Assembly: GCF_014649035.1 (NCBI RefSeq)
Contig: NZ_BMSG01000001.1
Location: 434,001 to 498,000, forward strand
Source of the DNA: Streptomyces sindenensis
GTDB lineage: Bacteria > Actinomycetota > Actinomycetes > Streptomycetales > Streptomycetaceae
Direction: 5' to 3'
DNA length: 64,000 bases
Position 1 is the stretch's first letter; each line of letters starts with the position of its first letter. Shown here in pieces: positions 48,721 through 56,587 of this stretch. The notes under the pieces are model-generated. The model did no database searches. It was not told where the DNA came from and saw only the letters and a list, made by a program, of their open reading frames with translations. The translations under genes and the position numbers were made by a program.

Positions 48721-50475
48721 ATGCAGATCCACAAGTACGACACCGTCATCGTCGGCGCCGGCGGCGCCGGCATGCGCGCGGCCATCGAGGCCACCAAGCG
48801 CAGCCGTACCGCCGTGCTCACGAAGCTCTACCCCACCCGCTCCCACACGGGCGCGGCGCAGGGCGGCATGGCCGCCGCGCTCGCCAACGTGGAGGAGGAC
48901 AACTGGGAGTGGCACACCTTCGACACGATCAAGGGCGGCGACTACCTGGTCGACCAGGACGCCGCCGAGATCCTGGCGAAGGAGGCCATCGACGCCGTCC
49001 TCGACCTGGAGAAGATGGGCCTGCCGTTCGGCCGCACGCCCGAGGGCAAGATCGACCAGCGCCGCTTCGGTGGTCACACCCGCAGCCATGGTGAGGCCCC
49101 GGTCCGTCGCGCCTGTTACTCGGGCGACCGCACCGGCCACATGATCCTGCAGACGCTGTACCAGAACTGCGTCAAGGAGGGCGTGGAGTTCTTCAACGAG
49201 TTCTACGTCCTGGACCAGCTGATCACCGAGGTCGACGGGGTCAAGAAGTCCGCCGGCGTCGTCGCGTACGAGCTGGCGACCGGCGAGATCCACGTCTTCC
49301 AGGCGAAGTCGGTCGTCTACGCGTCCGGCGGCACCGGCAAGTTCTTCAAGGTGACGTCCAACGCCCACACCCTGACCGGTGACGGCCAGGCCGCCTGCTA
49401 CCGGCGCGGGCTGCCGCTGGAGGACATGGAGTTCTTCCAGTTCCACCCGACGGGCATCTGGCGCATGGGCATCCTGCTGACGGAGGGCGCCCGTGGTGAG
49501 GGCGGCATCCTCCGCAACAAGGACGGCGAGCGCTTCATGGAGAAGTACGCGCCCGTCATGAAGGACCTCGCGTCCCGTGACGTCGTCTCCCGCTCCATCT
49601 ACACGGAGATCCGTGAGGGCCGCGGCTGCGGTCCCGCCGGCGACCACGTCTACCTGGACCTCACCCACCTGCCGCCGGAGCAGCTGGACGCCAAGCTCCC
49701 GGACATCACCGAGTTCGCGCGGACGTACCTCGGCATCGAGCCCTACACGGACCCGATCCCGATCCAGCCGACCGCGCACTACGCCATGGGCGGCATCCCG
49801 ACCAACGTCGAGGGCGAGGTGCTGGCCGACAACACCACCGTGGTCCCGGGCCTGTACGCCGCCGGCGAGGTCGCCTGTGTCTCGGTGCACGGCGCCAACC
49901 GCCTCGGCACCAACTCGCTGCTCGACATCAACGTCTTCGGACGGCGTTCGGGCATCGCCGCCGCCGAGTACTCCGTGAAGAACGACTTCGTCGAGCTTCC
50001 CGAGAACCCGGCCCAGCTGGTCCAGGACCAGGTCGAGCGGCTGCGCAACTCGACGGGCACCGAGCGGGTCGCCGAGCTGCGCACGGAGCTGCAGGAGTGC
50101 ATGGACGCCAACGTGATGGTGTTCCGCACCGAGCAGACCATCAAGACGGCGGTCGCCAAGATCGCCGAGCTGCGCGAGCGGTACCTCAACGTGTCGATCC
50201 AGGACAAGGGCAAGCGGTTCAACACCGACCTGCTGGAGGCCATCGAGCTGGGCAACCTGCTCGACCTGGCCGAGGTCATGGCGGTCTCCGCGCTCGCCCG
50301 CAAGGAGTCCCGCGGCGGTCACTACCGCGAGGACTACCCCAACCGCGACGACGTCAACTTCATGCGCCACACCATGGCGTACCGCGAGGTGGCCGCCGAC
50401 GGCGCCGAGTCGATCCGGCTCGACTACAAGCCGGTCGTGACGACCCGCTACCAGCCGATGGAGCGTAAGTACTGA
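48721..50475 (+). CDS. sdhA: Succinate dehydrogenase flavoprotein subunit
   Basis: 584-aa flavoprotein oxidising succinate to fumarate. FAD-binding TVIVGAGGAGMRAAIEA, covalent-FAD region TRSHTGAAQGGMAAAL, substrate-binding EFFQFHPTGIW, RGEGGILRNKDGERFM and AGEVACVSVHGANRLGTNSLLD are all present, as is the capping-domain HYAMGGIPTN. It has a normal length and its stop overlaps sdhB (TGATG). Confidence 0.98.
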   Translation: MQIHKYDTVIVGAGGAGMRAAIEATKRSRTAVLTKLYPTRSHTGAAQGGMAAALANVEEDNWEWHTFDTIKGGDYLVDQDAAEILAKEAIDAVLDLEKMGLPFGRTPEGKIDQRRFGGHTRSHGEAPVRRACYSGDRTGHMILQTLYQNCVKEGVEFFNEFYVLDQLITEVDGVKKSAGVVAYELATGEIHVFQAKSVVYASGGTGKFFKVTSNAHTLTGDGQAACYRRGLPLEDMEFFQFHPTGIWRMGILLTEGARGEGGILRNKDGERFMEKYAPVMKDLASRDVVSRSIYTEIREGRGCGPAGDHVYLDLTHLPPEQLDAKLPDITEFARTYLGIEPYTDPIPIQPTAHYAMGGIPTNVEGEVLADNTTVVPGLYAAGEVACVSVHGANRLGTNSLLDINVFGRRSGIAAAEYSVKNDFVELPENPAQLVQDQVERLRNSTGTERVAELRTELQECMDANVMVFRTEQTIKTAVAKIAELRERYLNVSIQDKGKRFNTDLLEAIELGNLLDLAEVMAVSALARKESRGGHYREDYPNRDDVNFMRHTMAYREVAADGAESIRLDYKPVVTTRYQPMERKY

Positions 50476-51242
50476 TGGCTACCCCCACCCTGGACAAGAC
50501 CGGCAACGCCGAGGCCGGCTTCGCCGACTCGCCGTTCATCACGGCCACGTTCCGGATCCGCCGCTTCAACCCCGAGGTGTCGGACGAGGTCCAGTGGCAG
50601 GACTTCCAGATCGAGATCGACCCGAAGGAGCGCGTCCTCGACGCCCTTCACAAGATCAAGTGGGAGCTCGACGGAACCCTGACGTTCCGCCGTTCCTGCG
50701 CGCACGGCATCTGTGGTTCCGACGCGATGCGGATCAACGGCAAGAACAGGCTCGCCTGCAAGACGCTGATCAAGGACATCAACCCGGACAAGCCGATCAT
50801 GGTCGAGGCCATCAAGGGCCTCACGGTCCTCAAGGACCTCGTGGTCGACATGGACCCGTTCTTCCAGGCGTACCACGACGTCATGCCCTTCCTCATCACC
50901 AAGGGGAACGAGCCGACCCGCGAGCGTCTGCAGTCCCCCGAGGACCGCGAGCGGTTCGACGACACCACCAAGTGCATCCTGTGCGCCGCGTGCACGTCCT
51001 CGTGCCCGGTGTTCTGGAACGACGGCCAGTACTTCGGCCCGGCGGCGATCGTCAACGCGCACCGCTTCATCTTCGACTCGCGCGACGAGGCCGGAGAGCA
51101 GCGCCTGGAGATCCTCAACGACCGTGACGGTGTGTGGCGTTGCCGCACCACGTTCAACTGCACGGACGCCTGCCCGCGTGGCATCGAGGTCACCAAGGCG
51201 ATCCAGGAGGTGAAGCGCGCGCTCATCACGCGTCGCTTCTGA
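50475..51242 (+). CDS. sdhB: Succinate dehydrogenase iron-sulfur subunit
   Basis: 255-aa subunit carrying three Fe-S clusters. The 2Fe-2S ligands are in RRSCAHGICGSDAM and RLACKTL; the 4Fe-4S and 3Fe-4S ligands are in CILCAACTSSCPVFW and CTDACPRGIEVT. It passes electrons from SdhA to the membrane anchor. Last gene of the operon, followed by a hairpin. Confidence 0.98.
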   Translation: MATPTLDKTGNAEAGFADSPFITATFRIRRFNPEVSDEVQWQDFQIEIDPKERVLDALHKIKWELDGTLTFRRSCAHGICGSDAMRINGKNRLACKTLIKDINPDKPIMVEAIKGLTVLKDLVVDMDPFFQAYHDVMPFLITKGNEPTRERLQSPEDRERFDDTTKCILCAACTSSCPVFWNDGQYFGPAAIVNAHRFIFDSRDEAGEQRLEILNDRDGVWRCRTTFNCTDACPRGIEVTKAIQEVKRALITRRF

Positions 51243-51270
51243 CCTTCCCGTAACTCCTGTTACGCCGACG

Positions 51271-51311
51271 AGCCCCGCCCCCGCAGCCTCACCGCTGCCG
51301 GAGGCGGGGCT
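51271..51311 (+). terminator. Terminator hairpin after sdhB
   Basis: AGCCCCGCC (51271-51279) pairs with GGCGGGGCT (51303-51311). An inner GCAGC/GCTGC stem extends the fold. It lies about 30 nt past the sdhB stop. Confidence 0.75.
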
Positions 51312-51383
51312 TGTTGCTGCACCGGGCCCGCGCGGGCGGTACGGTTCAGCGGAGCTGAAGACCGAGAAGGAACGGGGATCGTC

Positions 51384-51986
51384 GTGAGCGAGCCGAATCC
51401 GTACGCGGACGACGCGTACAAGTGGGGCCCGCCCCAGCAGCCGGGCCACCAGCCCACCGTCGCGGACGGCCAGGCGTACGGCTATCCGAACCCGGGCGGC
51501 GCTCCGGCGTACGGCTATCCGCAGCCGCTGCCGGAGTCCGCGACCCAGCCGGGGCCCGGTTACGGCTACCCCCAGCACGGTCAGCCGACGATGCCCGGCC
51601 AGTACCTCCCGGTGCCGCAGGGCGTGCCGGGCCAGGGCGGTGGTGTGCCGGTGCTGTCGATCGGCGACATCACCGTGATGAACGACGCGATCGTCACCCC
51701 GTCCGGGTCGATGCCGCTCAAGGGCGCGGTCTGGACGGCCACGGACATGTCGCGCACGGAGGAGAAGATCCCGCCGCACGCGATCGTGCTGGCGATCATC
51801 TTCGCGCTGTTCTGCCTGATCGGTCTGCTGTTCCTGCTGATGAAGGAGAAGCGGACCACCGGTTTCGTGCAGGTCACGGTGACCAGCGGCGGCCGGCACC
51901 ACTCCACGATGATCCCGGCGATGGGCCCGCACACCTTCCCGGCGATCATGGGCCAGCTCAACCAGGCCCGCTCCATGAGCATCTGA
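51384..51986 (+). CDS. Hypothetical membrane protein with Pro/Gly/Tyr-rich N-terminus
   Basis: 200 aa. The first ~85 residues are a disordered cytosolic region with YGYP/PQ repeats (AYGYPNPGGAPAYGYPQP). Then VLSIGDITVMNDAIVTPSGSMPLKGAVWTA, a single helix (AIVLAIIFALFCLIGLLFLLM) and a C-terminal domain (RTTGFVQVTVTSGGRHHSTM). GTG at 51384 follows GAACGGGGA. Unknown function; 16 nt upstream of the next gene, so they may be co-transcribed. Confidence 0.85.
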   Translation: MSEPNPYADDAYKWGPPQQPGHQPTVADGQAYGYPNPGGAPAYGYPQPLPESATQPGPGYGYPQHGQPTMPGQYLPVPQGVPGQGGGVPVLSIGDITVMNDAIVTPSGSMPLKGAVWTATDMSRTEEKIPPHAIVLAIIFALFCLIGLLFLLMKEKRTTGFVQVTVTSGGRHHSTMIPAMGPHTFPAIMGQLNQARSMSI

Positions 51987-52002
51987 GACCCGGGTCCCGC
52001 TG

Positions 52003-52893
52003 ATGGCACGTTTCACGCACACGGTCACCGTCACCGCTCTGGGCCGGAGCTGGTTCGAGGAGGCCGCCGGTGTTCTGGTGGACCTCCTGGACGCTTCCCG
52101 GGAGGGCCCGGGCGGATCGGTCGTGCTGGCGGACGGGCGGACGGTGGACGGCCTGCGGCTGCTGAAGGGACGTCATCTGCGGCCGGGGGCACGGTACGGG
52201 GAGGCCCCGCCACCGAAGGCCGAGGAGTCCGCCGGGGAGGCCCCGGTGGAGCCCGCGCAGGCCGCCGGGGAGGGCCCCGTGGAGCATGCGGGTGCAGGGG
52301 CGAGTGACTCCCCCGGTGCGCCCCAGGCCGTCGTCCTGCGCACCTGGCGGCCGTCGCACTCCGTCGAGGTGGAGAGCCTCGTCGAGGAGGACGGCGTGTC
52401 CCTGAAGGTGGGGCTGCGGCTGAGCGAGCCCCGTCGGCCCCGCGCGGTGGAGCTCTCCCTGGCGGGGCACAAACCCGGGGGCGGCTCGCTGTACCGCTTC
52501 TCGGGGCGCGGCAAGGCCGACCTGGCCGCCTGGTGGGCGGCGGTGGACCGGCTTCCCGCCGCACCCCCGGCCGCCCGGGCCCCGGTCTCCGGACGGGCGG
52601 TGCACCGGCTGGCCAGGGCCCGTCTCACCCTCACCCCGCGCCCGGCCGAGGACGGCTCCTGGCGGATCACCGTCGGGCTGAGCGTGCGCGGGCGGTGGCT
52701 GCTGCGGCCGGTGGGCGCGGTGGTCCTGTTCTTCGCCCGGGGGGCGATGGAGCGGGGCCTGCGGGAGGCGGCGGAGACCGCGGCCGGGGAGTGGAACGCG
52801 GCGCTCGCGGAGCTGACGCCGTTGCACGGCGAGGCGTTGCGCGCGGAGATCGCGGACGCGTTGACGGATCCGGACGGGGCCGCCGCCCTCTGA
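52003..52893 (+). CDS. Conserved hypothetical protein
   Basis: 296 aa, no membrane segment certain apart from a weak LLRPVGAVVLFFARGAM stretch. Order: an N-terminal domain (ARFTHTVTVTALGRSWFEEAAGVLVDLLDAS), an Ala/Glu/Pro linker, two beta-rich blocks (VVLRTWRPSHSVEVESLVEEDG; ARLTLTPRPAEDGSWRITVGLSVRG) and a helical end (ERGLREAAETAAGEWNAALAEL). I do not recognise the family; it reads as a lipid- or small-ligand-binding START/SRPBCC-like fold at best. Confidence 0.75.
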   Translation: MARFTHTVTVTALGRSWFEEAAGVLVDLLDASREGPGGSVVLADGRTVDGLRLLKGRHLRPGARYGEAPPPKAEESAGEAPVEPAQAAGEGPVEHAGAGASDSPGAPQAVVLRTWRPSHSVEVESLVEEDGVSLKVGLRLSEPRRPRAVELSLAGHKPGGGSLYRFSGRGKADLAAWWAAVDRLPAAPPAARAPVSGRAVHRLARARLTLTPRPAEDGSWRITVGLSVRGRWLLRPVGAVVLFFARGAMERGLREAAETAAGEWNAALAELTPLHGEALRAEIADALTDPDGAAAL

Positions 52894-52904
52894 CCCACCC
52901 CCGC

Positions 52905-52938
52905 AGACCCCTTCTTGAACATGTTCAAGAAGGGGTCT
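52905..52938. promoter_or_regulatory. Perfect 34-bp palindrome containing a TTGAACATGTTCAA operator
   Basis: The left half AGACCCCTTCTTGAACA is exactly complementary to the right half. Its core TTGAACATGTTCAA matches a second site 25 nt downstream. It may act both as terminator for the upstream gene and as an operator for a TetR-type repressor, probably the one encoded at 53954. Confidence 0.65.
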
Positions 52939-52959
52939 ACAGTCATGCCCGAGAGCAGT

Positions 52960-52975
52960 TTTGAACGTGTTCAAG
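52960..52975. promoter_or_regulatory. Second operator-like palindrome
   Basis: TTGAACGTGTTCAA with a following G lies just before the ribosome site (GGGAGG) of the small membrane protein gene. Its arms are identical to those of the larger palindrome upstream. A repressor bound here would block translation-start-proximal transcription. Confidence 0.65.
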
Positions 52976-52987
52976 GGAGGGTGGGGC

Positions 52988-53422
52988 ATGGACCTCACTG
53001 TGCTCGCGTACGTCATCTACCTACTGATCAGCGTGGCGCTCACCGTCTGGGTCGCCCGCACGCTCAGCCGCAACGGGCGGATCTTCCTCGCCGACGTCCT
53101 GCACGGGAACGAGAAGCTCGCCGACGCCGTGAACCACCTGCTGGTGGTCGGCTTCTATCTGGTGAACCTCGGTTTCGTCACGCTGTACCTGAAGAACGCC
53201 GACGGGGTGGCCGACGCCCGCGAGCTCTTCGAGGCCCTCTCGGTGAAGGTCGGCGTCGTCCTGCTGGTGCTCGGCGTGATGCACCTGGGCAATGTGTGGG
53301 TGCTCAGCCGGATCCGCCGCCGCAGCGCCCTGGAGCGCGAGCAGACCCCGCCGGTCCCGCCGCAGGGCTGGACCCCGCCCGCGGCCCAGGGCCCGTGGAC
53401 CGCCCCCGCGGCTGGCCGGTGA
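52988..53422 (+). CDS. Small membrane protein in the TetR-linked operon
   Basis: 144-aa protein with three helices (LTVLAYVIYLLISVALTVWVA, HLLVVGFYLVNLGFVTLYL, VGVVLLVLGVMHLGNVWVL) and a Pro-rich cytosolic tail (TPPVPPQGWTPPAAQGPW). ATG at 52988 after GGGAGGG is clearly preferred to the earlier in-frame ATG, which lies inside the operator. Its stop overlaps the next start (GTGA). Unknown function; expression is probably controlled by the adjacent TetR protein. Confidence 0.85.
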   Translation: MDLTVLAYVIYLLISVALTVWVARTLSRNGRIFLADVLHGNEKLADAVNHLLVVGFYLVNLGFVTLYLKNADGVADARELFEALSVKVGVVLLVLGVMHLGNVWVLSRIRRRSALEREQTPPVPPQGWTPPAAQGPWTAPAAGR

Positions 53423-53943
53423 GCCCGGTGGCCGAGGCGGCGCCCGCCGGTCCCTCGGGCCAGGCGCCCGGGACAGCGCCCGCAGCGTCACCGGGGCAGG
53501 CGCCCGCGCCCGCCGGGGCGCCCTGGCCCGGCCCCGTACGGCGGCTCACCGTGCTCTACGACGCCCAGTGCCCGCTCTGCGTCCATCTGCGGGGCTGGCT
53601 CCAGCGGCAGCGGCAGCTCGTACCGCTCGATCCCGTACCGGCCGGATCGGCCGAGGCGCGGCGGCGGTTCCCGGAGCTGGACCATGCGGCGACGCTCCGG
53701 GAGATCACCGTGGTCGGCGACCTGGGCCAGGTCTACCGGGAGACCGCCGCCTGGATCGTCTGCCTGTGGGCGCTGGCCAGGTACCGCTCCCGCGCCCACT
53801 GGCTGACCACCCCGGCCGGGCGGCCCTTCGCCCGGGGCACCGTGCTGGCCGCCGCCCGCTACCGCTCGCTGGCCGTGCCGCCCTGCGCGCCCGGGGCGCG
53901 TGAGTGCGCCGCCCCGCCCGGCGGCGCGTGGGCTCCCCGATAA
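53419..53943 (+). CDS. DCC family (DUF393) thiol-disulfide oxidoreductase-like protein
   Basis: 174 aa. After a ~40-residue Ala/Pro leader comes RRLTVLYDAQCPLCVHLRGWL, the DxxCxxC hallmark of the DCC family, then ITVVGDLGQVYRETAAWIVCLWAL. The CPLC pair may be redox active. GTG at 53419 overlaps the preceding stop (GTGA). Confidence 0.88.
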   Translation: MSPVAEAAPAGPSGQAPGTAPAASPGQAPAPAGAPWPGPVRRLTVLYDAQCPLCVHLRGWLQRQRQLVPLDPVPAGSAEARRRFPELDHAATLREITVVGDLGQVYRETAAWIVCLWALARYRSRAHWLTTPAGRPFARGTVLAAARYRSLAVPPCAPGARECAAPPGGAWAPR

Positions 53944-53953
53944 CCTTGGACCC

Positions 53954-54703
53954 GTGGTGAAGGAAGAGAAGAACGTGCAGGAGAAGAGGCCGGCCAAGGC
54001 CGCGAAGAGCGAGCAGACCCGCACGCTGATTCTCGAAACGGCGCTCCGCCTCTTCGCCGAGCGCGGCTACGACCGGACGACCATGCGGGCCATCGCCCAG
54101 GAGGCGGGCGTCTCGGTCGGGAACGCCTACTACTACTTCTCCTCCAAGGAGCATCTGGTCCAGGGCTTCTACGACCGGATCGCCGGCGAACACGCGACGG
54201 CGGTCCGGCCCGTGCTGGAGGGCGACGGGGACCTGACCGTCCGCATCAGGGGCGTCCTGCTCGGCTGGCTGGACGTGGCGGAGCCGTACCACCGCTTCGC
54301 CGCCCAGTTCTTCAAGAACGCCGCCGATCCGGACAGCCCGCTCTCCCCGTTCTCCGAGGACTCGGCCGCCGCCCGCGACGCGGCGATCTCCATCCACGAG
54401 CGCTGCATCGCCGGGGCGGACGTCAAGAGCGATCCGGAACTGACTCCGCTGCTGCCGCAGTTGATGTGGCTGATGCAGATGGGGCTGGTGCTCTTCTGGG
54501 TGTACGACCGCAGCGAGGGCGCCGAGCGCAGCCGCCGGCTGGTCGAGCGCACCGCGCCGATCGCCGCCCGGGCCATCGCGCTCTCCCGGTTCCGGGTGCT
54601 GCGCCCGCTGGTACGGCAGATCCACGGGCTGCTGGTGGAGTTCCTGCCGGGAGACGGCACGGGTACGGCGACGGCCGGGGCGGGGCCCCGGCCGTCTCAC
54701 TGA
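53954..54703 (+). CDS. TetR/AcrR family transcriptional regulator
   Basis: 249 aa. The N-terminal helix-turn-helix domain reads RTLILETALRLFAERGYDRTTMRAIAQEAGVSVGNAYYYFSSKEHL. The ligand domain is typical for a large TetR clade (VLLGWLDVAEPYHRFAAQFFKNAADPDSPLSPFSEDS; LMWLMQMGLVLFWVYDRS). GTG at 53954 lies 7 nt after TAACCT, consistent with a leaderless transcript; GTG at 53957 or 53975 are alternatives. It probably represses the operon preceded by the TTGAAC palindromes. Confidence 0.9.
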   Translation: MVKEEKNVQEKRPAKAAKSEQTRTLILETALRLFAERGYDRTTMRAIAQEAGVSVGNAYYYFSSKEHLVQGFYDRIAGEHATAVRPVLEGDGDLTVRIRGVLLGWLDVAEPYHRFAAQFFKNAADPDSPLSPFSEDSAAARDAAISIHERCIAGADVKSDPELTPLLPQLMWLMQMGLVLFWVYDRSEGAERSRRLVERTAPIAARAIALSRFRVLRPLVRQIHGLLVEFLPGDGTGTATAGAGPRPSH

Positions 54704-54730
54704 CATCGGCCTGACGTCGGACCGACACGG

Positions 54731-54755
54731 CGCCCCCGGCCGTCGGCCGGGGGCG
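54731..54755. terminator. Bidirectional terminator hairpin
   Basis: An 11-bp perfect stem (54731-54741 with 54745-54755) and a 3-nt loop lie between the convergent TetR and binding-protein genes. Confidence 0.8.
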
Positions 54756-54761
54756 GGCCCG

Positions 54762-56315
54762 TCAGATCCAGGCCAGCTCCCACAGGCGCCAGGTGCCGGT
54801 GCCGTCGGAGAGGTACTGGGAGCCGGCGACCTCGGACTTGGCGACGACGTAGTCCTTCTTCTGCCACAGCGGCAGCAGCGGGACGTCCTCGCCGACGAGC
54901 GCCTGCATCTCCTTGAAGTCGTTCGAGGTGCGGCTGCGGTCGCTGAACTGCTGCGTGGCGGCGATCAGCTGGTCCATCTTCTTGCTGGAGTAGCCGCTGT
55001 GCAGGACGTTCCCGGTGCCGACGAGCGGCTGGCTGAAGGTGTCAGGGTCCGGGAAGTCGGGGAACCAGCCGACGGTGTACATGTCGTACTTACCGGCCGC
55101 GTACTCCTTCTGGTACTTCGTCCACTCCACGGCCCGCACCGAGACCTTGAAGAGCCCGTCCTTCTCCAGCTGGCGGCGCAGCTCGGCGGTCTCCTTGGTG
55201 TACATGTCGCCCTCGCGGTAGGCGAAGTCGATGGCGACCGGCGTCTGCGCCCCGGCCTGCTCCAGCAACTGCTTGGCGCGCGCCGGGTCGGAGGAGGGGT
55301 AGGCGTCGAAGAACGGGGTGCTGTGCCCGATGTAGCCGGTGGGGATCAGGGAGTACAGCGGGTCGACCGTGCCCTGGTAGACCTTCCGGACCAGCGGGCC
55401 CCGGTCGAGGAGCGCGGCGACGGCCTGGCGGACCTTCTTCTCCCCGAAGGGCGAGTCCGGCCGGGAGTTGAAGATGATGTTGCGGATCTCGGCGCTGGCC
55501 GCCTCGGTCACCCGCACGTCCGGGTCGTTGACGTTGAGGTTGGCGAGCGTCTCGGACGGCAACTGGCGGTGGGCGATGTCCACCTCGTCGTTGTCCCAGG
55601 ACGTCTGCAGTTCCTCGGAGGTCTTGAAGTAGCGGATGTTGACCGCTTCGCCGGTCTTCTTGAGCGCGCCCCTGTACTTCAGGTTGGGGACCAGCTCGGC
55701 GCGGTTCCCGGACTCGTACGACTTGAGGACGTACGGGCCGGAGCCGTCGACCTGGTTGCCCGCACGGAGCTTGTCCCCGGGGTACTTGGTGGAGTCGACG
55801 ATCGCCGCGGCGCCCGTGGCGATCTTCTGCGGGAAGGTCGCGTCCCGGCCGGACAGGTTGAACGTGATCGTGCGGCCCTCGGTCGTCACGGTCTCGAGGG
55901 TCGGGAAGAGACCCGCGGGACCGACCTCGGACTTGATCCGGAAGATCCGGTCGAAGGAGTACTTGACGTCCTCGGCGGTGATCTTGCGACCGTTGGAGAA
56001 GGTCAGGTCGTCACGGAGCTTGCACTGGTACGTCTGGAGCTTCTGCCCGACGAACCCGCAGCTCTCGGCGGCGTCCGGCTCCGGTGTGACGGCGTTGGGC
56101 TTGAAGGTCATCAGCGACTGGTAGATGTTGCTGTAGATCGCCCAGGAGCCCGCGTCGTAGGCGCCGGCCGGGTCGAGCGAGGTGACGACGTCCGACGTCC
56201 CGACCGTGATCGCGTCGCCCTTCGCCTCCCCCGAGGGGAGCAGTTGCCAGGCACCGACGCCCGCTATGACCAATACCGCGAGAATCGCGAGAATCCGTAC
56301 CCGGACCGACCGCAT
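54762..56315 (-). CDS. ABC transporter substrate-binding protein, peptide type (SBP_bac_5)
   Basis: 517-aa extracytoplasmic binding protein of the DppA/OppA family. Family segments are TSLDPAGAYDAGSWAIYSNIYQSLMTF, LRDDLTFSNGRKITAEDVKYSFDRI, GSGPYVLKSYESG and MYTVGWFPDFPDPDTFSQPL. The N-terminal helix (ILAILAVLVIAGVGAWQLLP) is not followed by a lipobox Cys, so it is either cleaved by signal peptidase I or stays as a membrane anchor. ATG at 56315 follows GGGAGAG. No permease or ATPase gene is adjacent; it is an orphan. Confidence 0.92.
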   Translation of the reverse strand: MRSVRVRILAILAVLVIAGVGAWQLLPSGEAKGDAITVGTSDVVTSLDPAGAYDAGSWAIYSNIYQSLMTFKPNAVTPEPDAAESCGFVGQKLQTYQCKLRDDLTFSNGRKITAEDVKYSFDRIFRIKSEVGPAGLFPTLETVTTEGRTITFNLSGRDATFPQKIATGAAAIVDSTKYPGDKLRAGNQVDGSGPYVLKSYESGNRAELVPNLKYRGALKKTGEAVNIRYFKTSEELQTSWDNDEVDIAHRQLPSETLANLNVNDPDVRVTEAASAEIRNIIFNSRPDSPFGEKKVRQAVAALLDRGPLVRKVYQGTVDPLYSLIPTGYIGHSTPFFDAYPSSDPARAKQLLEQAGAQTPVAIDFAYREGDMYTKETAELRRQLEKDGLFKVSVRAVEWTKYQKEYAAGKYDMYTVGWFPDFPDPDTFSQPLVGTGNVLHSGYSSKKMDQLIAATQQFSDRSRTSNDFKEMQALVGEDVPLLPLWQKKDYVVAKSEVAGSQYLSDGTGTWRLWELAWI

Positions 56316-56587
56316 TGCCGTGCTCTCCCTTACCAGCCCCACCACGGCGGTCGCGTTTGTGACGCGTACGTCGCCGCATGTTCGCGCTTACCCAATCACA
56401 CGATTTTCACATCTGGAAGAGTAAATGGGGCACTCACAGCCTTTTGTTGGACACGTACGGGAGAGCCTGTCCGAAAAGGCTGTTTCGCGTCTCCCATCTG
56501 CGGGTTTTCGTAGCTGACGGTGACGCTTCGGTGTGGATTTCATGATGGTCGGCCGGAGCGTTTCGGGCCGTCGCACCCGCAACGCGC

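Noticed and set aside
53975..53977. Later GTG as the start of the TetR gene
   Set aside because: It is possible (GGAAG about 9 nt upstream), but the GTG at 53954 fits the leaderless spacing and keeps the usual basic N-terminal tail.
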